DNA of 64,000 nt from Anaerocolumna cellulosilytica. GTDB lineage: Bacteria; Bacillota; Clostridia; Lachnospirales; Lachnospiraceae. How positions within the stretch are numbered: position 1 is the first letter of the stretch; each line of letters opens with the position of its first letter. The translations under genes were made by a program, and so were the position numbers. Shown here in pieces: positions 53,505 through 62,670 of this stretch. The notes under the pieces were generated by a model. That model was given only the letters and a program-made list of their open reading frames with translations, was not told where the DNA came from and searched no databases. The stretch is taken from contig NZ_AP023367.1 of assembly GCF_014218335.1 (NCBI RefSeq), positions 1,613,501 through 1,677,500 of the forward strand, written 5' to 3'.

Positions 53505-54722
53505 ATGAGAAGTTTCGAAAAGTCAAGTAAACTGGACAATGTGTGTTATGATATTAGAGGGCCTGTCATGGATGAGGCCAATAAAATGATAGGGCAAGGA
53601 ATGAATATATTAAAACTGAATATTGGCAATCCGGCACCTTTTGGTTTTCGAGCTCCAAAAGCACTGTTAGCAAGACTAAATGACAATTTAACAGAGACAG
53701 AAGGGTATTCAGATTCTAAGGGATTACTTTCAGCAAGAAAAGCTATCGTAAAATACTGTAATAAAAAGGGGATTGAAAATGTTACCATAGAGGATGTATA
53801 TACAGGAAATGGCGTTAGTGAGCTGATTACGTTATCTATGCAGGGGCTTCTAAATTATGGGGATGAAATTCTAGTGCCTTCACCTGATTATCCTTTATGG
53901 ACGGCATCAGTAACCTTAGCAGGAGGTAAGGCAGTACATTATGTCTGCGATGAAAGCAGCGAATGGTTTCCTGATATCAAGGATATTAAGAGCAAGATTA
54001 CGGACAGAACAAAAGGAATTGTTGTCATTAATCCCAATAATCCTACAGGTACATTATATCCCAAAGCTATTCTAAATGAAATCGCAGAGCTTGCCCGCCA
54101 AAGCGGATTAATAATTTTTGCTGATGAAATCTATGACAGACTGGTTTTAGATGAATTAGAACACATCTCTATAGCTTCCCTTGCACCAGATCTTTTGACA
54201 GTGACCTTTAACGGACTTTCTAAATCCCATTTAATAGCAGGATATCGCTGTGGATGGATGAGCCTTTGCGGTAATAAGTCCTTTGCAAAAGGCTACGTGG
54301 AAGGCATTAATTTATTATCTTCCATGAGGCTGTGTTCCAATGTTCCGGCTCAGTCAGTCATAGAAATAGCATTGGAAATGGAAGAAGAAACAAAAAGCCT
54401 GCTGTTACCGGGGGGCAGGATATATGACCAGAGGGAATACATATATAAGGCATTGAATGAAATCCCCGGCATCTCAGTTGTAAAGCCGAAAGCGGCATTT
54501 TATATGTTCCCCAAAATAGACGTTGAAAAGTTTAATATATCCAGTGATGAACAATTTGTTCTAGACTTTTTAAAAGACAAGAAGATTCTACTGACACATG
54601 GAGGTGGTTTCCATTGGGGGAAACCAGATCATTTCAGAGTGGTTTTCCTGCCTGAATTAGTAGAATTAAAGAAGGCATGCACTGCGTTGGCAGATTTTAT
54701 GTCATATTACAGACAAAAATAA
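53505..54722 (+). CDS. PLP-dependent aminotransferase (AlaA/aspartate aminotransferase family)
   Basis: A 405-residue cytoplasmic class I aminotransferase. Typical motifs: LNIGNPAPFGF, TGNGVSELITLSMQ (cofactor phosphate loop), VVINPNNPTGTLYP, IFADEIYDRLVLD with the PLP aspartate, and TFNGLSKSHLIAGYRCGW carrying the Schiff-base Lys. This resembles the alanine/valine-pyruvate AlaA-AlaT group. Position under an asparagine T-box directly before asnA suggests it supplies aspartate, but the sequence alone does not settle the amino donor. GAAAGAAGG lies before the ATG at 53505. Confidence 0.9.
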   Translation: MRSFEKSSKLDNVCYDIRGPVMDEANKMIGQGMNILKLNIGNPAPFGFRAPKALLARLNDNLTETEGYSDSKGLLSARKAIVKYCNKKGIENVTIEDVYTGNGVSELITLSMQGLLNYGDEILVPSPDYPLWTASVTLAGGKAVHYVCDESSEWFPDIKDIKSKITDRTKGIVVINPNNPTGTLYPKAILNEIAELARQSGLIIFADEIYDRLVLDELEHISIASLAPDLLTVTFNGLSKSHLIAGYRCGWMSLCGNKSFAKGYVEGINLLSSMRLCSNVPAQSVIEIALEMEEETKSLLLPGGRIYDQREYIYKALNEIPGISVVKPKAAFYMFPKIDVEKFNISSDEQFVLDFLKDKKILLTHGGGFHWGKPDHFRVVFLPELVELKKACTALADFMSYYRQK

Positions 54723-54839
54723 ATATTATATAAATTTTCATTGCATTATTAATATTTATGCCTATAATAATACATAAATATACAATCAAAAGTTATTGAT
54801 ATTGTATTGAAAAAAAGGTTAAAATCAGGAGGTGTATGT

Positions 54840-55844
54840 ATGCATTACATACCGGAAGGTTATAAAAGCAAAACAAAGTTAAGAGAAACAGAAATAGCGA
54901 TTAAACTCATTAAGGATTATTTTGAAACGAATCTGGCAGCTAAGTTAAATCTAACCAGAGTTTCTGCACCTTTATTTGTTCGTCCTGAAACAGGATTAAA
55001 TGACAATTTAAACGGTGTTGAACGCCCGGTTTCATTCTCTGGTATCGGTACACAGAGCAGAATTTGTGAGATAGTTCAGTCACTTGCGAAATGGAAAAGG
55101 ATGGCGCTGAAACGATATAATTTTTTAGTTGGTGAAGGATTGTACACAGATATGAATGCTATCAGATGTGATGAGACACTAGACAATATCCATTCCATCT
55201 ATGTTGACCAATGGGATTGGGAAAAAGTAATATTAGAAAAAGACAGAACCATTGAAACATTAAAAAATACTGTTAATAAAATTTATGAGGTATTTTTAGA
55301 AACAGAAAAGTATGTCTGTAGTAAATTTGCTGCTTTTGAAGCTAAATTACCGAAAGAAGTGACCTTTATTACCAGCCAGGAACTTATGGATTTATATCCT
55401 GAACTTTCTGCAAAAGACAGAGAAAAAGCTTTTGTAAAAGAAAAGGAAGCTATTTTTATTATGCAGATAGGTGATAAACTGAGTAACGGCCAAAGGCATG
55501 ACGGACGTTCGCCAGATTATGATGACTGGAATTTAAATGGGGATTTAATTTTGTATCATCATCTTTTGGACATAGCCTTTGAAGTATCCTCTATGGGAAT
55601 ACGTGTTGATGCAGAGGCCATGAACAGACAGTTAACAGAGGCAGATGCCGATAATCGAAGAACATTGCCGTATCATCAGGATATTTTAAATAACCGGTTA
55701 CCATTCACTATAGGAGGGGGAATCGGTCAGTCCAGAATATGTATGTACTTCATGGACAAGGTACATATCGGAGAAGTACAGGCTTCTGTATGGGAAGATG
55801 ATATGTTAGATTATATGGCGGAAAGAGATGTTGAAATTCTTTAG
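54840..55844 (+). CDS. asnA: Aspartate-ammonia ligase (asparagine synthetase A)
   Basis: Makes asparagine from aspartate, ammonia and ATP in the cytoplasm, 334 residues, the usual length. It has the class II aminoacyl-tRNA synthetase-like fold: YKSKTKLRETEIAIKLIKDYF, VSAPLFVRPETGLNDNLNGV, RPVSFSGIG, KRYNFLVGEGLYTDMNAIR, DQWDWEK, and the C-terminal LPYHQDIL with TIGGGIGQSR. AGGAGG (54827-54832) lies seven bases before the ATG at 54840; an upstream in-frame TTG is not needed. Co-transcribed with the aminotransferase behind the Asn T-box, which fits demand-driven asparagine supply. Confidence 0.96.
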   Translation: MHYIPEGYKSKTKLRETEIAIKLIKDYFETNLAAKLNLTRVSAPLFVRPETGLNDNLNGVERPVSFSGIGTQSRICEIVQSLAKWKRMALKRYNFLVGEGLYTDMNAIRCDETLDNIHSIYVDQWDWEKVILEKDRTIETLKNTVNKIYEVFLETEKYVCSKFAAFEAKLPKEVTFITSQELMDLYPELSAKDREKAFVKEKEAIFIMQIGDKLSNGQRHDGRSPDYDDWNLNGDLILYHHLLDIAFEVSSMGIRVDAEAMNRQLTEADADNRRTLPYHQDILNNRLPFTIGGGIGQSRICMYFMDKVHIGEVQASVWEDDMLDYMAERDVEIL

Positions 55845-55894
55845 GAAGATTTTGATGTAGAAAGATATCGTTCGATTACTAACAGGAGGGTATT

Positions 55895-56167
55895 TCATTT
55901 TGAAAGAGTATATGAGCTACACTGGAAGTTGTAAAAGGTGTATGTACCCGAACCCTTTTTAAGGGAGATTTTCAAATTACCGATAGAACACAATACGGTA
56001 CCCTCTAATACTGTCATGAATTCGACCTCTTTGTGCCAATGCCAATCAATGATATGGTTTTCGAATAAGAGAATATCTTCATAATAGTACTTAAAGGGAA
56101 ATGAAACTGTCCCATGTGGAATAAGTTCCATCAGTGACTCATCTGTTATGATTTTTGTATTTTGCAC
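55895..56167 (-). pseudogene. Truncated AraC-type sensor (cupin) fragment
   Basis: A 90-residue remnant. Residues 20-68 (FPFKYYYEDILLFENHIIDW, then HWHKEVEFMTVLEGTVLCSIGN) form the start of the arabinose-binding cupin typical of AraC-family regulators. The frame then drifts into unrelated sequence and stops; the two C-terminal HTH motifs are missing, and none were seen downstream on this strand. It is probably a decayed gene next to the MFS transporter it may once have regulated. A start with GGAG-like bases remains. Confidence 0.65.
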
Positions 56168-56283
56168 GGCTTTCTGACTCCTTTGGTCATTTTGCTATAT
56201 TGTATCATAAATTGACTTTATACTGCAAGACCGGATGATGGTTTGTGTGTTATGATATATGAAGAATTCAGGAGGACAAAATA

Positions 56284-57477
56284 TTGAATAAGAACTATAC
56301 AAAAACTGTACATACCTGTTTTATTGGATATATTGTACAAGCCATTATAAATAACTTTGTACCCCTTTTGTTTCTTACGCTACAGTCAGAGTATAATATT
56401 TCTTTAAGCAAAATAACCATGCTTGTAACAATTAATTTTGGTATACAGCTTGTTGTTGATTTGCTTTTTGCAGGATTTATTGATAAGCTGGGATATCGTG
56501 TGTCCATTGTGCTGGCACATATTTTAGCAGCTGGGGGACTGATTTCGCTTACTGTATTACCGGGGCTATTTGCAGATTCCTTTACTGGGCTTTTAGCAGC
56601 CGTTATAATTTACGCTATTGGCGGTGGTTTACTTGAAGTACTTGTAAGTCCTATTGTAGAAGCTTGTCCTACAGATAATAAGGAAAAGACCATGAGTATG
56701 CTGCATTCCTTTTATTGCTGGGGGCATGTTGGAGTTGTACTGCTATCGACCTTGTTTTTTAGTCTTTTTGGGTTGCAAAACTGGAAGCTACTCGCCTTGG
56801 TGTGGTCAATGATACCCATTTTTAATGCATTCATGTTTGGGAGAGTTCCTATAGCGCCCTTGGTATCAGAAGGACAGGAAGGAATGAGATTTAGCGTACT
56901 TATAAGGAATAAGATTTTTTGGCTATTTATGCTGCTAATGGTATGTGCGGGAGCAAGTGAACAAGCGGTTAGTCAGTGGGCTTCAGCTTTTGCAGAGCAG
57001 GGGCTTGGTATAAGTAAAACCATGGGAGATTTGGCCGGGCCTATGATGTTTGCAGTCATGATGGGATTGTCTAGATTAATTTATGGGAAATATGGTGAAA
57101 ACATTAATCTGCAAAAATTTATGTTGTATAGCGGGGTGCTTTGTGTCTGCGCATATCTGATTATTTCTCTATCGCAATCGCCTGTTTTGGGTCTGATTGG
57201 ATGCGGATTATGTGGATTATCAGTGGGAATACTATGGCCGGGTGTATTTAGCATGGCAGCGGCAGCAGTTAGAGGCGGAGGGACAGCAATGTTTGCATTT
57301 CTTGCACTTGCAGGAGATTTAGGATGTTCCGGGGGACCTACTCTTGTGGGCATGGTATCGGGCACTTTTAATAATAACCTAAAGGTTGGTATACTGGCAG
57401 CGATAGTGTTCCCAGTCATTCTTATCGCAGGACTTACAATTAAGAAGAAAGTGGAGATTCTTTCAAACACATTTTAA
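56284..57477 (+). CDS. MFS transporter
   Basis: A 397-residue membrane transporter with twelve predicted helices. The A-motif region reads FAGFIDKLGYRVS between helices 2 and 3; IYAIGGGLLEVLVSPIVEA and FYCWGHVGVVLLSTLFF suggest the sugar/fucose-permease-like part of the superfamily. The start is TTG at 56284, with AGGAGG eight bases upstream and no better ATG. It is divergent from the AraC remnant. The substrate is not evident; a sugar is a reasonable guess. Confidence 0.85.
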   Translation: MNKNYTKTVHTCFIGYIVQAIINNFVPLLFLTLQSEYNISLSKITMLVTINFGIQLVVDLLFAGFIDKLGYRVSIVLAHILAAGGLISLTVLPGLFADSFTGLLAAVIIYAIGGGLLEVLVSPIVEACPTDNKEKTMSMLHSFYCWGHVGVVLLSTLFFSLFGLQNWKLLALVWSMIPIFNAFMFGRVPIAPLVSEGQEGMRFSVLIRNKIFWLFMLLMVCAGASEQAVSQWASAFAEQGLGISKTMGDLAGPMMFAVMMGLSRLIYGKYGENINLQKFMLYSGVLCVCAYLIISLSQSPVLGLIGCGLCGLSVGILWPGVFSMAAAAVRGGGTAMFAFLALAGDLGCSGGPTLVGMVSGTFNNNLKVGILAAIVFPVILIAGLTIKKKVEILSNTF

Positions 57478-57509
57478 AAAACATATACATCATGGTTTCT
57501 TTTAACATT

Positions 57510-57545
57510 CTATCGACAGGTATTTTTTATACCGGTTGTAGATAG
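57510..57545. other. Stem-loop after the MFS gene
   Basis: CTATC (57510-57514) and GATAG (57541-57545) enclose GGTAT (57519-57523) pairing with ATACC (57529-57533). It is a possible weak terminator; no T-tract follows. Confidence 0.4.
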
Positions 57546-57717
57546 GTTAACATAAACCAGGGTGTTTTTATTATTTGTTAAAATAAATTACTACTAGTAT
57601 CATACTTTTAGACTGCTTTATGAGGGCGATGTTTCATTGACAAAAAATTGAGTTTATCCTAAAATTATAACAAGCAGATATAAAATCTAAGAAGGCAATT
57701 TCAGGGGGGGATTACAT

Positions 57718-58095
57718 ATGAACAGCTCAAATAAAGAAGACAGTAAGATAAGTCATACGCATATAGGAGAGGATGGCAGAGAGTATACTCACAGTCATGC
57801 GGAGAGTCATTCTCATAGTCATACCCACAATCACCAGCATCAAAATACGAAGTTAGTAATCAACCGACTATCCCGTGCCTGCGGACATCTGGAATCCGTA
57901 AAACGCATGGTAATGGATGGAAAGGATTGCAGTGAAGTCTTAATACAGTTATCAGCAGTAATTGCAGCTTTAAATAATACAGGTAAAGTCATTATTAAGG
58001 ATCATATAGAGCATTGTATTGTGGATGCAGTGGAATCAGGTGATAGAGAAGCAATTGAAAAATTAAATAACGCCATTGACAAATTCATAAAATAA
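57718..58095 (+). CDS. CsoR-family metal-sensing repressor with histidine-rich N-terminus
   Basis: A 125-residue all-helical DNA-binding sensor (DUF156). The core (NRLSRACGHLESVKRMVMDG, then KDCSEVLIQLSAVIAAL) keeps the CsoR Cu(I) ligands: Cys in DCSEV, and His and Cys in KDHIEHCI, matching the C-H-C pattern. Preceding it are about 44 extra residues with some ten histidines in His-x-His runs (THSHAESHSHSHTHNHQHQ), uncommon for CsoR and suited to bind nickel, zinc or copper. GGGGGGA precedes the ATG. No metal-efflux gene lies next to it, so its targets are unknown; downstream is an iron importer. Confidence 0.88.
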   Translation: MNSSNKEDSKISHTHIGEDGREYTHSHAESHSHSHTHNHQHQNTKLVINRLSRACGHLESVKRMVMDGKDCSEVLIQLSAVIAALNNTGKVIIKDHIEHCIVDAVESGDREAIEKLNNAIDKFIK

Positions 58096-58347
58096 TTCAT
58101 AAGAAATCTATAAACGTCCTCTGGGGTGGCTTGTGCACCTGTTTTTCCTCCTTTATACTTTTATTATTCAGAAAGAGATAAAGCTTAAGGGGATAATAAT
58201 GCATTGAAAATAAATGGATTCGTTTTGCAGTATTCGTTTTAGTGACAGCCTTTATCCTGTAAAAACAGTGCATGTTTTTCATAAAAGTTGTTAAATAATG
58301 GAGGATATATAACGGAAAGTTGTAGATTATAATCATTTGAATGAAAA

Positions 58348-58362
58348 TGATAATTTTTATCA
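58348..58362. promoter_or_regulatory. Fur-like iron box
   Basis: TGATAATTTTTATCA, a perfect 6-3-6 inverted repeat within GAAAATGATAATTTTTATCA, close to the 7-1-7 Fur consensus. It lies about 230 bases upstream of the binding-protein gene. Confidence 0.65.
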
Positions 58363-58436
58363 ATTAAAAAATCAATGTGATGATACTTGTGTACAAGCCT
58401 ATATTTTATTTAATTTATAGGTGTTTTACAGTTTTA

Positions 58437-58524
58437 TGTGAAGCTAAAAATCACATATGCAGACTATGTGATGCTAAAAACCAAAAGGGGAGCACTTGAC
58501 AGAAAGGGATACGGGTGATAAGCT
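58437..58524 (+). promoter_or_regulatory. Promoter with upstream repeat element
   Basis: TTGACA (58496-58501), 17-base spacer, TAAGCT (58519-58524). Upstream are direct repeats TGTGAAGCTAAAAA (58437) and TGTGATGCTAAAAA (58467), 30 bases apart, overlapping the inverted repeat TCACATA/TATGTGA. The weak -10 and upstream sites suggest an activator. Confidence 0.5.
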
Positions 58525-58591
58525 GTTTGAGTTAGATTGCACTAACATGGAACAAATGAAAGAAATTCTTTAAGAAAAGAGGAGCCTAACT

Positions 58592-59662
58592 ATGAAACTA
58601 AAAAAAATAAGTGTTATGATGGCTGTTATTTTATCAGTATTCTTAACAGCGTGTTCTAATACTAAAACAAATTCATCGGGGAATGAAAGTACACCTGTTG
58701 GAGAAAAAACAACAGAAACACCTTCTGTGGAGGAAGGAGAAACATCAGCAGAATATCCAATCACTATAAAGCATGCTTTTGGTGAGACTGTGATTGAGAG
58801 TAAACCGGAAAGAATTGCAACTATTTCCTGGGGAAATCAGGACGTACCTTTGGCGTTAGGAGTAATACCTGTAGGTATTTCGGAAGCAAATTATGGTGTG
58901 ACTGATGGCAGCAGATTATTGCCTTGGACAGCAGAAGGTTTTAAGACACTAGGTGTGGAAAATCCGGTGCTTTTTAGTGATACTGATGGGTTAGATTATG
59001 AAGCAATCAGTGATTCACAGCCGGATGTAATACTTGCGGCATACTCAGGAATTACACAGGATGAATATAATTTATTAAGCGAAATTGCACCAGTAGTTGC
59101 CTATCCTACTCTTGCATGGCAGACTTTATGGCGTGACCAGATTGTTATGGACGCTACAGGAATGGGCATGAAGTTTGACGGAGAAGTGTTGGTGGCAGAA
59201 CTTGAACAGTTGATTGGTGATGAAGTAGCTGCATACCCTCAGATAGCAGGAAAGAGTGCAGCATTCTTTTATTTTAATCCTTCTGATTTGGGTAAATTCT
59301 ATATTTACCTTCCTACAGATCCTCGTGCTGCTTATTTAACTGATTTAGGATTAAAGGTACCTGAGAGTGTATTAGAAATGGAAAAAACGTCTGACAGCTT
59401 CGCACTTGAAATAAGTGCTGAAAATGTTGATGTTCTGGATGATATAGATATTATCATTGCTTATGGAGATGCGGCATTAATGGAAAGTCTACAGGCTGAT
59501 TCTCTTGTAGGAACGATTCCGGCAGTACAAAGAGGTTCAGTAGTGCTGATTCAAGATGGTACACCGTTAGCAGCATCGAGTACTCCAAGTGCTCTTTCTA
59601 TCCCTGCAACCATTGAAGAGTATCTGAGTTTAATCGGAGAGGCAGCTGATAAGGTAAAATGA
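58592..59662 (+). CDS. Iron-siderophore ABC transporter, binding lipoprotein (FecB/FepB-like)
   Basis: A 356-residue extracellular lipoprotein. Signal peptide with lipobox Cys21 (FLTAC), then a Thr/Glu-rich linker. The periplasmic-binding fold reads ITIKHAFGETVIESKPERIATISWGNQDVPLALGV-like at its start, and later QPDVILAAYSG, typical of catecholate/hydroxamate siderophore binders. AGAGGAG precedes the ATG. The end overlaps the first permease by four bases. With the Fur-like box upstream, expression under iron starvation is expected. Confidence 0.93.
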   Translation: MKLKKISVMMAVILSVFLTACSNTKTNSSGNESTPVGEKTTETPSVEEGETSAEYPITIKHAFGETVIESKPERIATISWGNQDVPLALGVIPVGISEANYGVTDGSRLLPWTAEGFKTLGVENPVLFSDTDGLDYEAISDSQPDVILAAYSGITQDEYNLLSEIAPVVAYPTLAWQTLWRDQIVMDATGMGMKFDGEVLVAELEQLIGDEVAAYPQIAGKSAAFFYFNPSDLGKFYIYLPTDPRAAYLTDLGLKVPESVLEMEKTSDSFALEISAENVDVLDDIDIIIAYGDAALMESLQADSLVGTIPAVQRGSVVLIQDGTPLAASSTPSALSIPATIEEYLSLIGEAADKVK

Positions 59663-60657
59663 AAATAAAGAAGATATTGATACTGATAATTGCCGGTGTT
59701 ATAGGTATTGTTTTGAGTGTATTTGCATCACTGGCTCTTGGTTCACGTAATGTAGGGCTCAGAGAGGTCATAGATGCTTTATTTAATGGAAGTAGTGAGT
59801 CCTTTAATGCACTGGTAGTCCGTGAACGTATTCCAAGAACTGTATTTAGTATCATTGCCGGAGCTTCCCTTGGTGTCTCCGGTGCTTTGATGCAGGCGAT
59901 TACTCGTAATCCCGTTGCAGACCCAAGTATTCTGGGAGTCAACACAGGAGCGTCCTTGTTTGTGGTAAGTGGAATTGCATTTTTCCAAATTAATACTGCC
60001 GGTGAATATATATGGTTTGCATTAGCAGGAGCAGCATTGACAGCAGTTTTTGTGTACCGGATAGGTTCTATGGGTTATGGAGGTGCTACCCCTATAAAAC
60101 TTGCTTTGGCAGGTGCTGCAACGAGTGTTGCCCTGTCTTCACTGGTAAGTGCGGTGATTCTTCCAAGAACAGATGTTATGAATGCTTTTCGTTTCTGGCA
60201 GGTAGGAAGTGTTGGTGGTGCAACCTGGGATGGAATTCTTAAGGTTTCTCCGTTCCTTCTGGTTGGTTTAGTAATGGGAATATTAGCAGCACCTGCTTTA
60301 AACGCCCTGGCTTTAGGGGATGATGTAGCAACCGGACTAGGTGTAAAAACAGGAATGGTCAGAATAGTAGGTGCATTGGCAGGAGTACTGCTCTGTGGAG
60401 CTACGACAGCTTTAGCCGGACCTATTGGTTTTGTGGGATTAATGATTCCTCATATGATAAGGTTGGTTTGCGGACCTAATATGAGATATATAATTCCTAT
60501 GTCTGCTGTAGGCGGAGCCATACTTTTAACGATTTCAGACGTTATAGGAAGACTCATTGGAAATCCCGGAGAACTTGAAGCAGGAATTGTGACGGCATTT
60601 TTAGGAGCACCGATTCTGATAATGATTGCTATGAGAGCGAAGGTGCGTGCATTATGA
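59659..60657 (+). CDS. Iron-siderophore ABC permease (FecCD family)
   Basis: A 332-residue inner-membrane permease with about nine to ten helices. The motif RIPRTVFSIIAGASLGVSGALMQAITRNPVADPSILGV is the FecCD family hallmark. GPIGFVGLMIPHMIRLV and GNPGELEAGIVTAFLGAPI mark the ATPase-contacting C-terminal part. ATG overlaps the lipoprotein stop. It forms a heterodimer with the next permease. Confidence 0.94.
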   Translation: MKIKKILILIIAGVIGIVLSVFASLALGSRNVGLREVIDALFNGSSESFNALVVRERIPRTVFSIIAGASLGVSGALMQAITRNPVADPSILGVNTGASLFVVSGIAFFQINTAGEYIWFALAGAALTAVFVYRIGSMGYGGATPIKLALAGAATSVALSSLVSAVILPRTDVMNAFRFWQVGSVGGATWDGILKVSPFLLVGLVMGILAAPALNALALGDDVATGLGVKTGMVRIVGALAGVLLCGATTALAGPIGFVGLMIPHMIRLVCGPNMRYIIPMSAVGGAILLTISDVIGRLIGNPGELEAGIVTAFLGAPILIMIAMRAKVRAL

Positions 60658-61688
60658 CAAATAGAAAAACAAATATTGTAACCGAAGGTTTTATGCGCAG
60701 AAAAATCCGTTATATGACGGTAATTATTACATTAGCCGTTCTAACACTTATTCTATGTATAAGTCAGCTTTATCTTGGAAATACCAGATACTCACTGGAG
60801 GTGATGATCAGAGTTCTCTTAGGTGAAGATATAAAAGGTGCCACATTTGCTATCAAAACCTTGCGTCTGCCAAGGATGCTGTCGGGTCTTCTTGCAGGAA
60901 TGGCCTTTGGAATGGCAGGAAATACATTTCAGACCATGCTTAGAAATCCTCTGGCAAGCCCGGATATTATAGGCGTAACTTCCGGTTCCAGTGTGGCGGC
61001 AGTTTTTTGTATTCTTGTGTTAAATGTAAGCGGTAATATTGTTTCTGTAGCAGCAGTAGCAGCAGGACTTACAGTGGCATTCTTAATATATGTTCTGTCC
61101 AGAGGAGGCAGTTTTTCTGGGGGAAGACTGATTCTGATTGGTATTGGAATACAGGCAATGTTAAATGCAGTAATTTCATATTTATTGCTTCGGGCAAACC
61201 AGTATGATGTACCGGCAGCCCTCAGGTGGCTTAGCGGCAGTTTAAACGGAATGCAGATGAAAGATATTCCGGGACTTTTTATTGCGGTTCTGGTGTTTGG
61301 ATGCGCTTTAATTGTACTTGGCAGACATTTAAAGGTGCTTGAACTGGGCGAACAGTCTGCTATTACACTGGGACTCAGGACTGACCGGACTAGAATGCTT
61401 TTAGTATTATGTGCTGTCTTTTTAATTGCTTATGCAACGGCAGTAACAGGGCCTATCGCCTGTGTTGCCTTCCTGGCAGGACCAATAGCCGCCAGATTGG
61501 CGGGTGCAGGCTATTCCAATATATTGCCTGCCGGTTTAACAGGGGCAGCCATGGTATTGCTAGCAGATGTTATAGGGCAATATGCTTTTGATATACGTTT
61601 TCCGGTAGGCATTATTACAGGAATTCTTGGAGCGCCTTACCTATTATATTTATTAATACGCATGAATCGAACCGGAGGTACAGCATGA
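60654..61688 (+). CDS. Iron-siderophore ABC permease (FecCD family), second
   Basis: A 344-residue permease. It has a longer basic N-terminus (MTNRKTNIVTEGFMRRKIRY) before the first helix. RLPRMLSGLLAGMAFGMAGNTFQTMLRNPLASPDIIGV is the family hallmark; GPIACVAFLAGPIAARL and FPVGIITGILGAPYLLYLL lie near the end. It overlaps the first permease by four bases and the ATPase gene by four, giving a tightly coupled operon. Confidence 0.94.
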   Translation: MTNRKTNIVTEGFMRRKIRYMTVIITLAVLTLILCISQLYLGNTRYSLEVMIRVLLGEDIKGATFAIKTLRLPRMLSGLLAGMAFGMAGNTFQTMLRNPLASPDIIGVTSGSSVAAVFCILVLNVSGNIVSVAAVAAGLTVAFLIYVLSRGGSFSGGRLILIGIGIQAMLNAVISYLLLRANQYDVPAALRWLSGSLNGMQMKDIPGLFIAVLVFGCALIVLGRHLKVLELGEQSAITLGLRTDRTRMLLVLCAVFLIAYATAVTGPIACVAFLAGPIAARLAGAGYSNILPAGLTGAAMVLLADVIGQYAFDIRFPVGIITGILGAPYLLYLLIRMNRTGGTA

Positions 61689-62506
61689 AACAAACACCAT
61701 TATTTTCGGCTAGCAATGTAGTTGCCGGGTATGATAAAAAAATCATTATTAATAATATTGATGTGGTGATTCCAACCAATAAAATCAGTGTAATCATCGG
61801 GGCTAACGCATGTGGTAAATCCACGTTATTGAAAACACTTGCACGGTTGATAAAGCCGATATCAGGACAGGTTGTTCTGGATGGCAAACAAATCAGTGAT
61901 ATCCAGCCAAAGCAATTAGCAAGGACATTAGGTTTACTTCCTCAGTCTCCTGTGGTTCCGGAGGGTATCACGGTTTCTGACCTTGTTTCCAGAGGTCGAT
62001 ATCCTTATCAGACCTTTTTAAAAGGTTTGGAAAAAAAGGATTATGAGGCAGTGGAAGAAGCCTTGGATATTATGGGAATTACAGAACTTGCAAACCGCAG
62101 TGTAGATGAGCTGTCGGGAGGACAGAGACAGCGGGTGTGGATTGCAATGGCTCTTGCCCAGCAAACCGATATTCTGCTTTTGGATGAACCAACCACATTT
62201 TTAGATATTACTTATCAGGTTGAAATTCTGGATTTACTGACTGATTTAAACCGGAAGAGGGGTACAACTATTGTTATGGTTCTCCATGATATTAATTTAT
62301 CTGCCAGATATGCAGATTATATATTTGCTGTACAAAAAGGAAATTTGATTGCTCAGGGGGCACCTTTTGAGGTTATTACAGAAGGGTTAATGAAGCAAGT
62401 ATTCGGACTGGACTGTACAGTAATAAGTGACCCGGTTTCTGGCTCACCGTTTATTGTACCTAAGGGAAGATATCATGTCAGAGAAGATAAAATTAATAAG
62501 GGATAA
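61685..62506 (+). CDS. Iron-siderophore ABC ATPase (FepC-like)
   Basis: A 273-residue ATPase. Walker A GANACGKST, Q-loop LPQSP, signature LSGGQRQRVWIAMALAQ, Walker B ILLLDEPTTFLD and switch His in VLHDINLSARYAD are all present. VTVSDLVSRGRYPYQ-type region fits the FecE/FepC group. It completes the importer; a stem-loop terminator follows at 62602. Confidence 0.94.
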   Translation: MKQTPLFSASNVVAGYDKKIIINNIDVVIPTNKISVIIGANACGKSTLLKTLARLIKPISGQVVLDGKQISDIQPKQLARTLGLLPQSPVVPEGITVSDLVSRGRYPYQTFLKGLEKKDYEAVEEALDIMGITELANRSVDELSGGQRQRVWIAMALAQQTDILLLDEPTTFLDITYQVEILDLLTDLNRKRGTTIVMVLHDINLSARYADYIFAVQKGNLIAQGAPFEVITEGLMKQVFGLDCTVISDPVSGSPFIVPKGRYHVREDKINKG

Positions 62507-62601
62507 AATCAATAGAAGGGTTGAAGAGATTTCAAGCAAATAATATTAGAATAGATAGCAGTTATCATTAGATGTAAAATACTCAGATATCATAAGAGCA
62601 G

Positions 62602-62636
62602 GTTCCATATCAAGACAGATTGGTATGGGACTTTTT
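62602..62636 (+). terminator. Terminator of the siderophore operon
   Basis: GTTCCATATCA pairs with TGGTATGGGAC with wobble pairs; TTTTT follows. Confidence 0.7.
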
Positions 62637-62670
62637 CGTATTAATATTTGAAAATTTAATCTATAGTAAA

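Larger units (their letters stand above)
58096..58591 (+). other. Intergenic region before the siderophore importer
   Basis: Contains a weak hairpin with TGTTTTT after the CsoR gene (58123-58146), a Fur-like box at 58348-58362, an inverted and direct-repeat element at 58437-58480, and a promoter at 58496-58524. No gene is seen. Confidence 0.6.
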
